DNA of 64,000 bases from the NCBI GenBank assembly GCA_001464215.1, contig LNEZ01000078.1:56665-120664 (forward strand), written 5' to 3'. Shown here in pieces: positions 1-10,565 of this stretch. The stretch comes from Rhizobiales bacterium Ga0077548. GTDB taxonomy: Bacteria > Pseudomonadota > Alphaproteobacteria > Rhizobiales > Xanthobacteraceae. How positions within the stretch are numbered: position 1 is the stretch's first letter; every line of letters starts with the position of its first letter. The notes beneath the pieces were generated by a model. The model saw only the letters and a program-made list of their open reading frames with translations. It did no database searches and had not been told where the DNA came from. The position numbers and the translations under genes are program-made.

Positions 1-941
1 CAAACGACCGCTTCATCGGCTCGCCGCCGCTTGCGTTTACCTTCGGCGTCGGCGGACTTGTGTTTTTCCCGATGCGCGTCGGCGCTTCGACCGTGCTTTT
101 GGAAAAATCAACGCCGGACGATTTGTTGTCTGCGATCGAGCGGCACAGAGCGACCGTGTGCTTCACAGCTCCAACTGCATATCGCGCGATTCTCGGAAAG
201 CTCGAAGGCCGCGATATTTCTTCGCTGCGCAAATGTGTCTCGGCCGGGGAGGCGCTTCCCAAGGCGACATGGGAAGCGTGGCAGCAGGCGACCGGCATCA
301 AAATCCTCGACGGGATAGGCTCTACCGAAATGCTGCATATTTTTATTGGCTCTCCGGAGGAAAGTTTGTGCGCAGGCGCGACCGGAAAACCCGTTCCCGG
401 CTATCAGGCAAAGATCATTGACGAAAACGGCAATGCGCTGCCGCCGAATACGCCGGGCCGTCTCGCGGTACGCGGGCCGACGGGCTGCCGCTATCTCGCC
501 GACGAGCGGCAGAAGAAATATGTCGAGGATGGCTGGAACATCACCGGCGACACATATCTTTGCGATAAAGACGGCTACTTCTGGTATCAGGCACGTTCCG
601 ACGACATGATCATTTCCGCGGGCTACAATATTGCAGGTCCCGAAGTGGAATCCGTGTTGCTTTCGCATCCGGCTGTCGCCGAATGCGGTGTAGTTGGTGC
701 GCCGTGTCCGGAGCGCGGCCAGATCGTGAAAGCCTTTGTGGTGTTGCGCGGAGGCTTCACGGGTGATGCCGCGATGACGAAAATCCTGCAGGAATTCGTG
801 AAAGCTGAGGTCGCGCCCTATAAATATCCGCGCGCGGTGGAATATGTGACGAGCCTGCCGAAAACCGATACCGGAAAACTGCAGCGCTTCCGCCTGCGCG
901 AAGCAGCAAGCGCTTCCGCCAACACTAAACTGGCTTCGTGA
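1..941 (+). CDS. 2-aminobenzoate/benzoate-CoA ligase family protein (5' truncated by window edge)
   Basis: An AMP-forming acyl-CoA synthetase that activates an aromatic acid to its CoA thioester in the cytoplasm. The frame is open from base 3, so the N-terminal part with the P-loop lies outside the window. Visible motifs are the adenylate-binding GIGSTEMLHIF, the hinge region GDTYLCDKDGYFWYQARSDD, and the C-terminal PKTDTGKLQR with the catalytic lysine. The GIGSTEMLHIF form is shared with the benzoate-CoA ligase at 7860-9455, placing both in the benzoate-CoA ligase subfamily. The neighbouring RidA, crotonase and flavin monooxygenase suggest 2-aminobenzoate or salicylate as substrate. The stop overlaps the next gene's start as GTGA. 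Family is secure; substrate is inference. Confidence 0.88.
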   Translation, partial: NDRFIGSPPLAFTFGVGGLVFFPMRVGASTVLLEKSTPDDLLSAIERHRATVCFTAPTAYRAILGKLEGRDISSLRKCVSAGEALPKATWEAWQQATGIKILDGIGSTEMLHIFIGSPEESLCAGATGKPVPGYQAKIIDENGNALPPNTPGRLAVRGPTGCRYLADERQKKYVEDGWNITGDTYLCDKDGYFWYQARSDDMIISAGYNIAGPEVESVLLSHPAVAECGVVGAPCPERGQIVKAFVVLRGGFTGDAAMTKILQEFVKAEVAPYKYPRAVEYVTSLPKTDTGKLQRFRLREAASASANTKLAS

Positions 942-1360
942 TCATCATGTTAGATAAGAACAAGTCCGGACCCACGGTACTGCGCCCGAAAGACTGGCCG
1001 CAGCCGAAAGGCTATTCCGACGGCATGGTTGCTGCGGGCCGCGTAGTCGTCACCGGCGGTGTCGTCGGCTGGGACAGCCGAGCAAAATTTCCCGATGGTC
1101 TTGCGGCGCAGACGAAACAGACGCTCGAGAATATCGTCGCGATCATCGCTGAAGCGGGCGCCGAGCCGAAGCATATCGTGCGGCTGACCTGGTACATCAC
1201 CGACATCGAAAACTATCTGCTCTTGCAGCGCGAGATCGGCACGGTTTATCGCGAAGTCATGGGCAAGCATTTCCCCGCGATGGCGGTGGTACAGGTCGTC
1301 CGCCTCGTCGAAAAAGCGGCGCTCGTGGAAATCGAAGCGACCGCGATATTGCCCGAATAA
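938..1360 (+). CDS. RidA/YjgF-family enamine/imine deaminase-like protein
   Basis: A 140-residue RidA-family protein. Family members form trimers and hydrolyse reactive enamines or imines, releasing ammonia. The conserved arginine in VVRLVEK and the late VEIEA segment match the family's active-site region. The GTG at 938 overlaps the ligase stop (GTGA); an ATG at 947 is an alternative start. Tight coupling to an aryl-CoA ligase and proximity to a flavin monooxygenase suggest that it removes the amino group from the ring-reduced or hydroxylated 2-aminobenzoyl-CoA product. That role is inference; the fold assignment is solid. Confidence 0.88.
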   Translation: MIIMLDKNKSGPTVLRPKDWPQPKGYSDGMVAAGRVVVTGGVVGWDSRAKFPDGLAAQTKQTLENIVAIIAEAGAEPKHIVRLTWYITDIENYLLLQREIGTVYREVMGKHFPAMAVVQVVRLVEKAALVEIEATAILPE

Positions 1361-2182
1361 TCAGTCTCCCTTGAAGACTGGCTTTTGCTTCGCGACGAAG
1401 GCTTCGTAGGCGCGTTCGAAATCCATCGTTTCCATGCAGATCGCCTGCTCGCGCGCTTCATGATCGATTGCCTGATCGACGCCCATCACCCATTCGTCAT
1501 GGATGCAGCGCTTGGTCATTGCGTGCGCGTAAGCCGGCCCGCTTGCGAGCGAGGCCGCGAGCGTGCTCGCTTCTTGCAGTACATTCTCCGGCGCGCAGAG
1601 TTTATTGTAAAAACCCCAGCGCTCGGCCTCTTCGCCGCCCATCGCGCGGCCGGTGTAAAGCAATTCCGCCGCGCGGCCCGCGCCGATGATGCGGGGAAGC
1701 AGATTGCACGCGCCCATGTCCGCGCCGGATAAACCCACGCGCACGAAAAGAAACGCGACCTTGCTCTGCGCCGTGCCGTAGCGAAGATCGGACGCCATCG
1801 CCAGAATCGCGCCCGCGCCCGCGCAAACACCGTCGATCGCAGCAACAATCGGCTGCGGGCAGCCACGCATGGCTTTCACGAGATCGCCGGTCATCTGCGT
1901 GAATTTCAAGAGGCCTGCGCTGTCTTTCTTGCGCCGCATCTCGACCAGCGGACCGATGATTTCATGGACATCGCCGCCGGAGCAGAAATTGCCGCCGGCG
2001 CCCGTGATGACGACCGTCTTCACGTCTTTCGTATCGTTCAGCGCGCGGAATGTTTCGCGCAGCTCGGCGTAGGATTCGAACGTAAGCGGGTTCTTCCGCT
2101 CCGGACGGTTCAGCGTGATGGTCGCGACGCCATTGTCCAGCTTCCAGAGAAAATGCTGCGGCTTGAAAGTTGAGAAATTCAC
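1361..2182 (-). CDS. enoyl-CoA hydratase/isomerase (crotonase) family protein
   Basis: A 273-residue crotonase. The oxyanion-hole segments are [14 protein letters not shown] and [19 protein letters not shown]. It has [12 protein letters not shown] where classical hydratases carry the second glutamate, so strict hydratase chemistry is uncertain. The chosen start is a GTG preceded at 7 nt by AAGGAAG. An upstream in-frame ATG at 2215 would add 11 residues of unlikely sequence. It converges on the RidA gene, and its 5' end faces the flavin monooxygenase across a gap of about 95 bp. The context suggests ring-cleavage or beta-oxidation of 2-aminobenzoyl-CoA or salicylyl-CoA products; the exact reaction is unknown. 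Confidence 0.88.
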   Translation of the reverse strand: MNFSTFKPQHFLWKLDNGVATITLNRPERKNPLTFESYAELRETFRALNDTKDVKTVVITGAGGNFCSGGDVHEIIGPLVEMRRKKDSAGLLKFTQMTGDLVKAMRGCPQPIVAAIDGVCAGAGAILAMASDLRYGTAQSKVAFLFVRVGLSGADMGACNLLPRIIGAGRAAELLYTGRAMGGEEAERWGFYNKLCAPENVLQEASTLAASLASGPAYAHAMTKRCIHDEWVMGVDQAIDHEAREQAICMETMDFERAYEAFVAKQKPVFKGD

Positions 2183-2278
2183 GACGGCGCTTCCTTGCTT
2201 TTCGCAGCTTTGCATCTGCTGCTGTCATTCGTATGCTTCCGTGAATTGTAGTCTTTCCGCATCCGAGAGGAAACGAAA

Positions 2279-3397
2279 TTGAAGATCGCAGTGGTCGGCG
2301 GCGGGCCGGCGGGCCTTTACTTCGCCTATCTCTGGAAGCGGAAGCATCCTGCGGCGGAAATATTGTTGTTCGAACAGAATGCGCCCGATGCCACCTTCGG
2401 CTTCGGCGTGGTGTTTTCGGATCGCGCACTCGATTTTCTGCGCGCCGACGATTCCGAAACCGTCGAAGCGATTACGCCGCATATGGAGCATTGGCGCGAC
2501 ATGACGCTGGTCCATCGGGGCGAGCGCGTGACCATCGATGGCGTCGGCTTTTCGGCAATCGGCAGGTTAGAGCTGCTGAATCTTTTGCAGGCGCGTGCCG
2601 CCTCCGTCGGGGTTAAGCCGGTATTTCACCGGCGCATCGAAAGTCCGGAACAGCTTCGAGGTTTCGATCTCGTGGTCGCAGCCGACGGCGTGAATTCGTC
2701 GCTTCGTTCGTTCTATCCGCAATTCCAGACGCAGACCGATTTGTTTCGCAACAAATTCATCTGGTTCGGGACCGGAAAAATCTTCGACACGCTCACGCAG
2801 ACTTTTGTCGAATGCGAGTACGGCACCTTGAATGCGCATCACTACCGCTATGCGCCGGATAAAAGTACCTTCATCGTCGAATGCGACGGAGAAACTTTCG
2901 AGCGTGCAGGCTTCGGAAAAATGTCACCGGAAGAAAGCAGAGTACTATGCGAGCGGATCTTCGCCGATACACTCGGCCGACATCCGCTGATTTCCAACAA
3001 ATCAGTCTGGCGGGATTTTCCCTGGATTTGGAACGAGCGCTGGGCACACGAAAACATCGTACTGGCCGGCGACGCGTTACACACGGCGCATTTCTCGATC
3101 GGCTCCGGTACGCGCCTCGCGCTTGAGGATTCCATCGCGCTCGTGAAGGCGCTGGAAAGCGAAACAGGTGTTTCATCCGCACTCAAGCGCTACGAGGATG
3201 AGCGAAAACCGATCGTCGGAAAAATCGTGAACGGGTCAAAAACAAGCGCGGCCTGGTACGAAAATTTTCCCGAACACATGAAACAGGCGCCGCTCGATTT
3301 TGCGATGAGCTATATCACGCGCTCGGGACGTATCGATGACGCGCGGCTTCGCGAAATGTCGCCGAAATTTATGGCGCGCTACGACGCGGGCGCTTAG
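2279..3397 (+). CDS. FAD-dependent monooxygenase of the 2-aminobenzoyl-CoA / salicylyl-CoA 5-hydroxylase type, lacking the reductase half
   Basis: A class A flavoprotein hydroxylase of 372 residues with an N-terminal Rossmann motif VVGGGPAGLYFA, a mid DLVVAADGVNS motif, and a GDALHTAHFSIGSGTRLALED FAD-binding segment in place of the usual GDAAH. The start is TTG with GAGAGGA just upstream. In 2-aminobenzoyl-CoA monooxygenase/reductase and many bifunctional salicylyl-CoA 5-hydroxylases this half is fused to an Old-Yellow-Enzyme-like reductase. Here the protein ends after the linker-like PLDFAMSYITRSGR segment, with no reductase downstream. The stop overlaps the boxA stop by 4 nt on the other strand. 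Substrate is inference from family and neighbours. Confidence 0.88.
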   Translation: MKIAVVGGGPAGLYFAYLWKRKHPAAEILLFEQNAPDATFGFGVVFSDRALDFLRADDSETVEAITPHMEHWRDMTLVHRGERVTIDGVGFSAIGRLELLNLLQARAASVGVKPVFHRRIESPEQLRGFDLVVAADGVNSSLRSFYPQFQTQTDLFRNKFIWFGTGKIFDTLTQTFVECEYGTLNAHHYRYAPDKSTFIVECDGETFERAGFGKMSPEESRVLCERIFADTLGRHPLISNKSVWRDFPWIWNERWAHENIVLAGDALHTAHFSIGSGTRLALEDSIALVKALESETGVSSALKRYEDERKPIVGKIVNGSKTSAAWYENFPEHMKQAPLDFAMSYITRSGRIDDARLREMSPKFMARYDAGA

Positions 3398-4614
3398 TAA
3401 GTCTCGACGTGGAAGCGGCCTTCGTCGCGCATTTTCGAGCGGATCAAAGCCCAGTCGAGTTTGTGCTCGCGGCAGATCGAGGCGAAGGATTCTTCGACGC
3501 CTGCCTCCATGCCGCGCAAACCGCACATATAGATGTGCGTCGTGCCCTTTTGCAGCAGCGCGGCAAGATCGGCTGCGCGCTTCTTCATGCGGTCCTGCAC
3601 ATATTCTTTCGGCTTGCCGGCAAGCCGAGAGAACACGAGTTCCTGATCGAGTAGCGTCTTCGGCACTTTCTGGAGCGGGCCGAAATAGGGAAGTTCCTCG
3701 GGCGTCCGCGCGCCGAAGAAGAGGTAGAGCTTGCCCTTCGAGTTCGGCATTGAGCGCCGCCGCCGTTCGGTGAAGCCGCGAAACGGCGCCGAGCCGGTGC
3801 CGGTACAGATCATAACGATGTCCGCTTCGGAATCGTCGGGCATCAGGAAGGTCGAGCCGAAAGGGCCCGCGACCTTCACGGTGTCACCCTGCTTCAGATC
3901 GCAGACGTAATTGGAGGCAATGCCCTTCTTCTCGCTGCCGTCGACGTGCTTCGTGATTACGCGCTTCACGGTGAGTGAAACATTATTCGTGTTCGGCCGT
4001 TCGCCGTCGCGTGGGCTGGCGATTGAAAAGAGCCGCATCTTGTGCGGACGGCCATTTTCATCGATGCCGGGAATGACGATGCCGATACTCTGCCCTTCCA
4101 GCACGGGAAAAGAAGTCGTGCCGAAATCGAGAATGACGTGGTGGATTTCGGCGGATGCGCCTTCGCCCGTCAGTTGTAAATTGCCGGTGACTTTCGCTTC
4201 CGCAGGTGCGCGGCGTCCGAACAGATTGATGCGGGGCTTGCTCGCGGAGCGCGGCGCCTTCATCTGCCCGCCCGCACCCTTATGTGCATCGTCTAAAAGC
4301 GCCGCCGCTTCGTCGTCAATCGCTTCAGCGGTTCCGATCGCTCCATCCGTGTCGGGAATTTCTTCGACGTCAGGCAAATCCGACCACGAGAACTGTTCGT
4401 CGAGCGAGAACGGCGTTTTCACTTTCACGAAGTGATTGATCGAGCCGGTCGGGCAGGGCGCGACGCAATCCATACAGAAATTGCACTTCGTGACATCGAC
4501 CACGTAATTGTTTGCGTCATGCGTCACCGCGCCGACCGGGCAGGTCGCCTCGCACGTGTTGCAACGGATGCAAACGGCGGGGTCGATCAGATGCTGCTTG
4601 ATCGGTGCGGTCAT
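3394..4614 (-). CDS. boxA: benzoyl-CoA 2,3-epoxidase reductase subunit BoxA
   Basis: The NADPH-dependent reductase that passes electrons to BoxB for benzoyl-CoA epoxidation. The N-terminus carries two 4Fe-4S clusters (CIRCNTCEATCP and CNFCMDCVAPCP). A low-complexity linker of about 100 residues follows, then a ferredoxin-NADP reductase module with MRLFSIASPR (FAD), ICTGTGSAPFRGF (NADP) and a C-terminal EGRFHVETY. Its 406 residues match the family. It is last in a boxC-boxB-boxA operon, 12 nt after boxB, with no strong ribosome binding site visible, so translation may be coupled to boxB. Confidence 0.95.
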   Translation of the reverse strand: MTAPIKQHLIDPAVCIRCNTCEATCPVGAVTHDANNYVVDVTKCNFCMDCVAPCPTGSINHFVKVKTPFSLDEQFSWSDLPDVEEIPDTDGAIGTAEAIDDEAAALLDDAHKGAGGQMKAPRSASKPRINLFGRRAPAEAKVTGNLQLTGEGASAEIHHVILDFGTTSFPVLEGQSIGIVIPGIDENGRPHKMRLFSIASPRDGERPNTNNVSLTVKRVITKHVDGSEKKGIASNYVCDLKQGDTVKVAGPFGSTFLMPDDSEADIVMICTGTGSAPFRGFTERRRRSMPNSKGKLYLFFGARTPEELPYFGPLQKVPKTLLDQELVFSRLAGKPKEYVQDRMKKRAADLAALLQKGTTHIYMCGLRGMEAGVEESFASICREHKLDWALIRSKMRDEGRFHVETY

Positions 4615-4626
4615 GTTCGTCGGAGC

Positions 4627-6069
4627 TTACGCGATCTTCACGTACTCGAAATCGCCGGGCTTGTTGTCGATGCCGACTTTCGGTGGCGCGATCCAGCTTG
4701 CGAATTTGCCGGGCTCCACTTCGGTCTTCATCAGGCTCTCGATGAAATCGCGGTCGCTGGTGGAAGGCAGGTAGCTGTCCTTCTTCTTCTCCCAGGCATC
4801 GCCGCTGACGATGTTGCCGTCGATATCGGCTTCCACTTCCTTGAACTCGCCAATATGGCGGTGGAACGCGACATGAGGCAGCTTGAGCTGGAACGCAATG
4901 TTGTATTTCTCGAGCACCTTGTTCCAGCGCGACACGCCGCCCTGGCAGTCGGCGACATAGTCGTCGCGCAGGCGAAGGTTCAGCGCAGAGAGCGCAGGCA
5001 CGTCTTCGACGACGATCTTGCCGTCCTTGAGCCGCGTGACCGGATAAGTCGACGACTCAAGCTTATGGTCGTCATCTAACTTGTCTTCGCGGTAACGGCC
5101 CTTGATGCCGGCGTGGAAGGCGCTTGCGGCGTTGGTCGAGATTTCGTTGCCGAACAGATCGAGTGTCAGCGAGTAATGCAGGTTCGCTTTTTTCTGCAAC
5201 GTCGGCAGATCGATCACGCCGAGCTTGCGCACGGCTTCGATGTCGTTCGGGTCTTCGATGCCCGCCTTCTGCATTTCCTGGCAGGTACGCTCGATGGTGC
5301 GCCCCACCCCGGTCTCGCCGACGAACATATGATGCGCTTCTTCGGTCAGCATGAAACGCGTGGTGCGCGAAAGCGGATCGAAACCCGATTGCGCGAGCGC
5401 CTCCAGCTGCATCTTGCCGTCGCGGTCGGTGAAGAACGTGAACATGAAGAAGGAAAGCCAGTCCGGCGTTTCTTCGTTGAACGCGCCCAGCATACGCGGC
5501 GTGTCCTCGTCGCCAGAGCGGCGCTGCAACAGCGCCTCGGCTTCTTCGCGGCCGTCGGTGCCGAAATATTTCTGCAAAAGATAAACCATCGCCCAGAGGT
5601 GACGGCCTTCTTCGACGTTCACCTGGAAGAGATTACGCATATCGTAGAGCGACGGCGCGGTCTTGCCGAGGAAGCGCTGCTGTTCGACGGATGCCGGTTC
5701 GGTGTCGCCCTGGATCACGATAAGGCGGCGCAACATCGCGCGATATTCGCCCGGCACTTCCTGCCACGCCTTCTCGCCCGCGTGCGCGCCGAACGGAATC
5801 TTGCGGTCCTCGCCCTGCGGCGCGAGCAGAATGCCCCACTTGTAATCTGGCATCTTCACGTAATCGAATTTCGCCCAACCCTTCGGATCGACGGACACGG
5901 CAGTGCGCAGATAAACCAGCGACTCCTGAAAGCCGTCCGGTCCCATGTCGTTCCACCAGTCGAGATAGCCGGGATGCCACTTCTCGAGCGCGGCTTTGAC
6001 GCGCGGATCGCCGTTTAGATTCACGTTGTTCGGGATGAGGCCGTCGTAATCGACGTTCATGATGTTCAT
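4627..6069 (-). CDS. boxB: benzoyl-CoA 2,3-epoxidase oxygenase subunit BoxB
   Basis: The di-iron oxygenase that epoxidises benzoyl-CoA to 2,3-epoxybenzoyl-CoA, using electrons from BoxA. The iron-ligand motifs EEGRH and EEAHH lie in a helical ferritin-like core. The 480-residue length agrees with known BoxB proteins of about 475 residues. The start is MNIMNVDYDG: upstream in-frame codons run into boxC, while AAAGGG lies 11 nt before this ATG; a second ATG 9 nt in is also possible. The gene begins 4 nt after the boxC stop. Confidence 0.96.
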   Translation of the reverse strand: MNIMNVDYDGLIPNNVNLNGDPRVKAALEKWHPGYLDWWNDMGPDGFQESLVYLRTAVSVDPKGWAKFDYVKMPDYKWGILLAPQGEDRKIPFGAHAGEKAWQEVPGEYRAMLRRLIVIQGDTEPASVEQQRFLGKTAPSLYDMRNLFQVNVEEGRHLWAMVYLLQKYFGTDGREEAEALLQRRSGDEDTPRMLGAFNEETPDWLSFFMFTFFTDRDGKMQLEALAQSGFDPLSRTTRFMLTEEAHHMFVGETGVGRTIERTCQEMQKAGIEDPNDIEAVRKLGVIDLPTLQKKANLHYSLTLDLFGNEISTNAASAFHAGIKGRYREDKLDDDHKLESSTYPVTRLKDGKIVVEDVPALSALNLRLRDDYVADCQGGVSRWNKVLEKYNIAFQLKLPHVAFHRHIGEFKEVEADIDGNIVSGDAWEKKKDSYLPSTSDRDFIESLMKTEVEPGKFASWIAPPKVGIDNKPGDFEYVKIA

Positions 6070-6073
6070 CGTT

Positions 6074-7729
<1,656 letters not shown>

Positions 7730-7761
7730 GGCTGGCGTTTCCTGGCGCGCTTGGAGCGATA

Positions 7762-7819
7762 TGCATTATTGTGCATGGTTCTAATAGGCGTTCCTAAAGG
7801 GTGCAAGCGCTATAATGCA
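7762..7819 (-). promoter_or_regulatory. boxCBA promoter with four TGCA boxes (candidate BoxR/BzdR-type operator)
   Basis: Reading the minus strand, TTGCAC (7801-7806), a 17-bp spacer and TAGAAC (7778-7783) make a reasonable sigma-70 promoter for boxC. TGCA occurs at 7762, 7772, 7802 and 7816, within the -35 box and just downstream of the -10 box. BzdR-family regulators are known to bind TGCA repeats in such positions and repress until benzoyl-CoA is present. The placement suits repression by the BoxR encoded at 9635. Promoter and operator use are inferred. Confidence 0.55.
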
Positions 7820-7824
7820 TTAAA

Positions 7825-7850
7825 ATTCAGGCACTGATTCATGCCTGAAT
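7825..7850. terminator. 9-bp inverted repeat after benzoate-CoA ligase
   Basis: The arms ATTCAGGCA and TGCCTGAAT are perfectly complementary around an 8-nt loop, just past the ligase stop. On the minus strand a short T-rich run (TTTAAT) follows. It may be a weak intrinsic terminator separating the ligase from boxC, or part of the control region. Confidence 0.4.
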
Positions 7851-7859
7851 CTCAACGGC

Positions 7860-9455
7860 TTAGACGCCTTTCCCCGCGTCTTCCTCGCGCAGCTTGAAGC
7901 GTTGGATCTTGCCGGTCGCGGTTTTCGGCAGATCGTCGCGGACATCGATCCAGCGCGGATACTTCCAGGCACCGGCCTTGTCCTTGACGTGCGCTTTCAG
8001 GCTTTCGAAGAGCTGGTCGTTCGAGGTGAAGCCCTGCTTCAGCACGATGTAGGCTTTCGGTTTCAAGAGACCGTCCGAGTCTTCATGGCCAATGACCGCG
8101 GCTTCCAGCACCGCCTCATGCGAGACGAGCGCGGCTTCGACTTCGAATGGCGAAACCCAGATGCCGCTCACCTTGAACATATCGTCGGTGCGTCCGCAGC
8201 AGCGCAGGAAGCCGTCGGCGTCGCGCACATATTTGTCGCCGGTGTAGGTCCACTCACCGGCAAACGTGCGGCGGGTTTTCTCGCGCTGATTCCAGTAGCC
8301 TTCGGCGGATGAGGCGCCACGAATGATCAGTTCGCCGATTTCATCGACACCGCATTCCTTGCCGTCTTCCGCGACGATTTTTGCGTCATAGCCGGGCACC
8401 GGCTTGCCGGAGGTGCCGTAGCGTAATTCTTTCGGGCTGTTGGAGAGGAAAATATGCAGCATCTCGGTTGAACCGATGCCGTCGAGAATGTCGAGGCCGA
8501 CCTGTTTCTTCCAATTCTCGCCGACATGAGGCGGCAGCGCTTCGCCTGCGGAAACGCAGAGGCGAAGTTTTGCCGAGCCCGCGCCCTTGGTCGCGCGCTT
8601 GTCTGCGAGCAGGGCCGCATAGAGTGTCGGCACACCGAAGAAGATCGACGGCTGTTCGCTCTTGATGATTTCGAATACCGAATCCGGCGTAGGACGCCCC
8701 GAAAGCAAAACCGCACTCGCGCCGACTGCCATCGGGAAGGTCATCGCGTTACCGAGGCCATAGGCGAAAAAGAGTTTCGCCGCGGAATAGATCACATCGT
8801 CTTCACGCATACCGAGCACCTGTTCGGCATAGGTCTTCGCGGTGTACATCAGCGACGAATGAATGTGCTTGGTGCCCTTCGGCGCGCCGGTCGAGCCCGA
8901 CGAGTAAAGCCAGAACGCGACTTCGTCGGAAAGCGTAGGTGCAGCGAAGAGGTCGGCTTTGCCTTTGGCAACCACTTCATCGAAAGAGTAAGCAGGGATT
9001 TTTCCGGTCGCGATCGCGTTCTTGTCGCCCGCGACGATCATGGCTTTCAGCCATGACATTTTCGGTAATGCCGGCTCGACGGTCTTCGCAAGCGCCTCGG
9101 ATACGAATAGCACCGCAGCTCTGCTGTCGTCGATCATGTAGGCATATTGATCGGTGGCAAGCAGCGTGTTCAGCGGGATGGGTGCAACCCCGCCGCGGAT
9201 CGCGCCCCAGAACGCGACCGGAAACTCGATGGTATCGAGCGCGAGCATGACCATCCGGCTCTCGTGTCCGAAACCGAGCGCTTTAAGCCCGCTCGCGAAG
9301 CGGCAGCTTTCTTTTTGCAGCTCGCCATAAGTGAGCGTGCGGGTACCTTCTTTGAACGCAACCTTGTTGCCGCGGCCGGCTTTCACGTTGCCGTCCACGA
9401 ATTCGCTCGCCGCGTTATACGGACGGCGCTCCGTGATAGCCGCAAGATTGACCAT
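7860..9455 (-). CDS. bclA: benzoate-CoA ligase
   Basis: Activates benzoate to benzoyl-CoA with ATP and CoA, the entry step of the box pathway. The P-loop YSSGSTGAPKGTKH, the GIGSTEMLHIF motif, the hinge CCGRTDDMFK and the C-terminal PKTATGKIQRFKLRE with catalytic lysine are all present in 531 residues. The start is at MVNLAAITERR, with AGGGAG upstream, which removes ten leading residues of the longest frame. The gene lies upstream of boxC on the same strand with a separate control region between them, and is divergent from boxR. Confidence 0.93.
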   Translation of the reverse strand: MVNLAAITERRPYNAASEFVDGNVKAGRGNKVAFKEGTRTLTYGELQKESCRFASGLKALGFGHESRMVMLALDTIEFPVAFWGAIRGGVAPIPLNTLLATDQYAYMIDDSRAAVLFVSEALAKTVEPALPKMSWLKAMIVAGDKNAIATGKIPAYSFDEVVAKGKADLFAAPTLSDEVAFWLYSSGSTGAPKGTKHIHSSLMYTAKTYAEQVLGMREDDVIYSAAKLFFAYGLGNAMTFPMAVGASAVLLSGRPTPDSVFEIIKSEQPSIFFGVPTLYAALLADKRATKGAGSAKLRLCVSAGEALPPHVGENWKKQVGLDILDGIGSTEMLHIFLSNSPKELRYGTSGKPVPGYDAKIVAEDGKECGVDEIGELIIRGASSAEGYWNQREKTRRTFAGEWTYTGDKYVRDADGFLRCCGRTDDMFKVSGIWVSPFEVEAALVSHEAVLEAAVIGHEDSDGLLKPKAYIVLKQGFTSNDQLFESLKAHVKDKAGAWKYPRWIDVRDDLPKTATGKIQRFKLREEDAGKGV

Positions 9456-9601
9456 CTCCCGCTCCCTGTTAGCTCGCACCGCCAAGGCGGGCGCATCGCG
9501 GCGGGCTCTTTTTCTGCGGCCCGGCTTCGATGAATAATAATTCCAAGATGCGCGAAAGCTGCTTTTCTTTGGACTTTCGCTGTTCCAATTCTAGGGCAGC
9601 A

Positions 9602-9616
9602 TGAATTATACTGCAA
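9602..9616. promoter_or_regulatory. TGCA-containing AT-rich element upstream of boxR
   Basis: TGAATTATACTGCA lies about 20 bp before the boxR start. It resembles the ATAATGCATTA sites near boxC and the ATTATAATTCAT site near 15465. It could be an autoregulatory BoxR site or simply a promoter -10 region; this is pattern similarity only. Confidence 0.3.
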
Positions 9617-9634
9617 TCGAGGAATTGGACACCC

Positions 9635-10549
9635 ATGGCCAGGCACCGCAACGAAATCGCGAAGAAAATCGAGAACGGCGACGCGTTCCTGGCGCAGCTC
9701 GGCGAGCGCGTGCGCATGATCCGGAGCCGGCGCGGTATGTCGCGCAAAGTGCTCGCGAAGCAGTCGAAGGTGTCCGAGCGCTATCTCGCGCAACTCGAAC
9801 TCGGCAAAGGCAACTGTTCGATCGTATTGCTGCGCCGGATCGCGAAGGCGATGAGTGTGCCGGTCGCCGAACTGGTCGATGACCGTCCGGAACGCGAAGT
9901 TGAACACCTGTTGCTCGAACAGTTTCTGGATCGCTTGTCGTCCGCCGAGCGCATGGAAGCACGCGATGTACTCTTGTCACATTTCGGCGGACCTTCGAGC
10001 GAAGACCGCCGCGGCCGCGTCGCGTTGATCGGCTTGCGTGGTGGCGGAAAATCCACGCTCGGAAAGTTGCTCGCGGAAAAACTCGAAGTGCCGTTCATCG
10101 AACTCGACCGCGAGATCGAAAAACGGAGCGGCATGGCGCTCTCTGAGCTGTTCGAAATGTTCGGGCAGCAGACGTTCCGCCGCTTCGAGCGCGAGGCACT
10201 GGAAAAAGCGCTTGCCGACCATCCGCGCTTCGTGCTGGCTACCGGCGGCAGTCTTGTCACCGAGCCCGCGACCTACGAATTGCTCCTGACATCATGTCTT
10301 ACCGTTTGGGTTCGCACCCAGCCGGATCAGCATATGAACCGCGTGATCGAGCAGGGCGATCTCCGCCCCATGGCGGAAAACGCGAAAGCGATGGACGATC
10401 TCGTCTCGATCCTGAAGAGCCGCGAGCCGCTTTATGCCAAAGCCGACCGCATCATCGACACCGAAGGCAAGAAGCCCGAGCAGAGCTTGCGCGAGCTTTC
10501 CTCGATGATCGATTTTCCGAAGCCTGCGACCGAGCGGCGGATCGCGTAA
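9635..10549 (+). CDS. boxR: BoxR/BzdR-type regulator (XRE helix-turn-helix plus shikimate-kinase-like domain)
   Basis: A transcriptional regulator of aerobic benzoyl-CoA catabolism. Residues about 22-82 form an XRE/Cro helix-turn-helix (MSRKVLAKQSKVSERYLAQLE). Residues about 128-290 resemble shikimate kinase, with the nucleotide-binding loop GLRGGGKST at 133-141, FIELDREIEKRSG and VLATGGSLV. In BzdR and BoxR this domain senses benzoyl-CoA rather than phosphorylating shikimate. Its 304 residues fit the family. It is divergent from the ligase, and nearby TGCA-rich elements are candidate binding sites. Confidence 0.94.
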   Translation: MARHRNEIAKKIENGDAFLAQLGERVRMIRSRRGMSRKVLAKQSKVSERYLAQLELGKGNCSIVLLRRIAKAMSVPVAELVDDRPEREVEHLLLEQFLDRLSSAERMEARDVLLSHFGGPSSEDRRGRVALIGLRGGGKSTLGKLLAEKLEVPFIELDREIEKRSGMALSELFEMFGQQTFRRFEREALEKALADHPRFVLATGGSLVTEPATYELLLTSCLTVWVRTQPDQHMNRVIEQGDLRPMAENAKAMDDLVSILKSREPLYAKADRIIDTEGKKPEQSLRELSSMIDFPKPATERRIA

Positions 10550-10565
10550 CTAGACGCCCAAATAC

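Noticed and set aside
5113..6018. Long plus-strand open frame of about 300 codons opposite boxB
   Set aside because: It mirrors boxB codons, has no recognisable domain and has Arg/His-rich shadow composition; boxB is certain.
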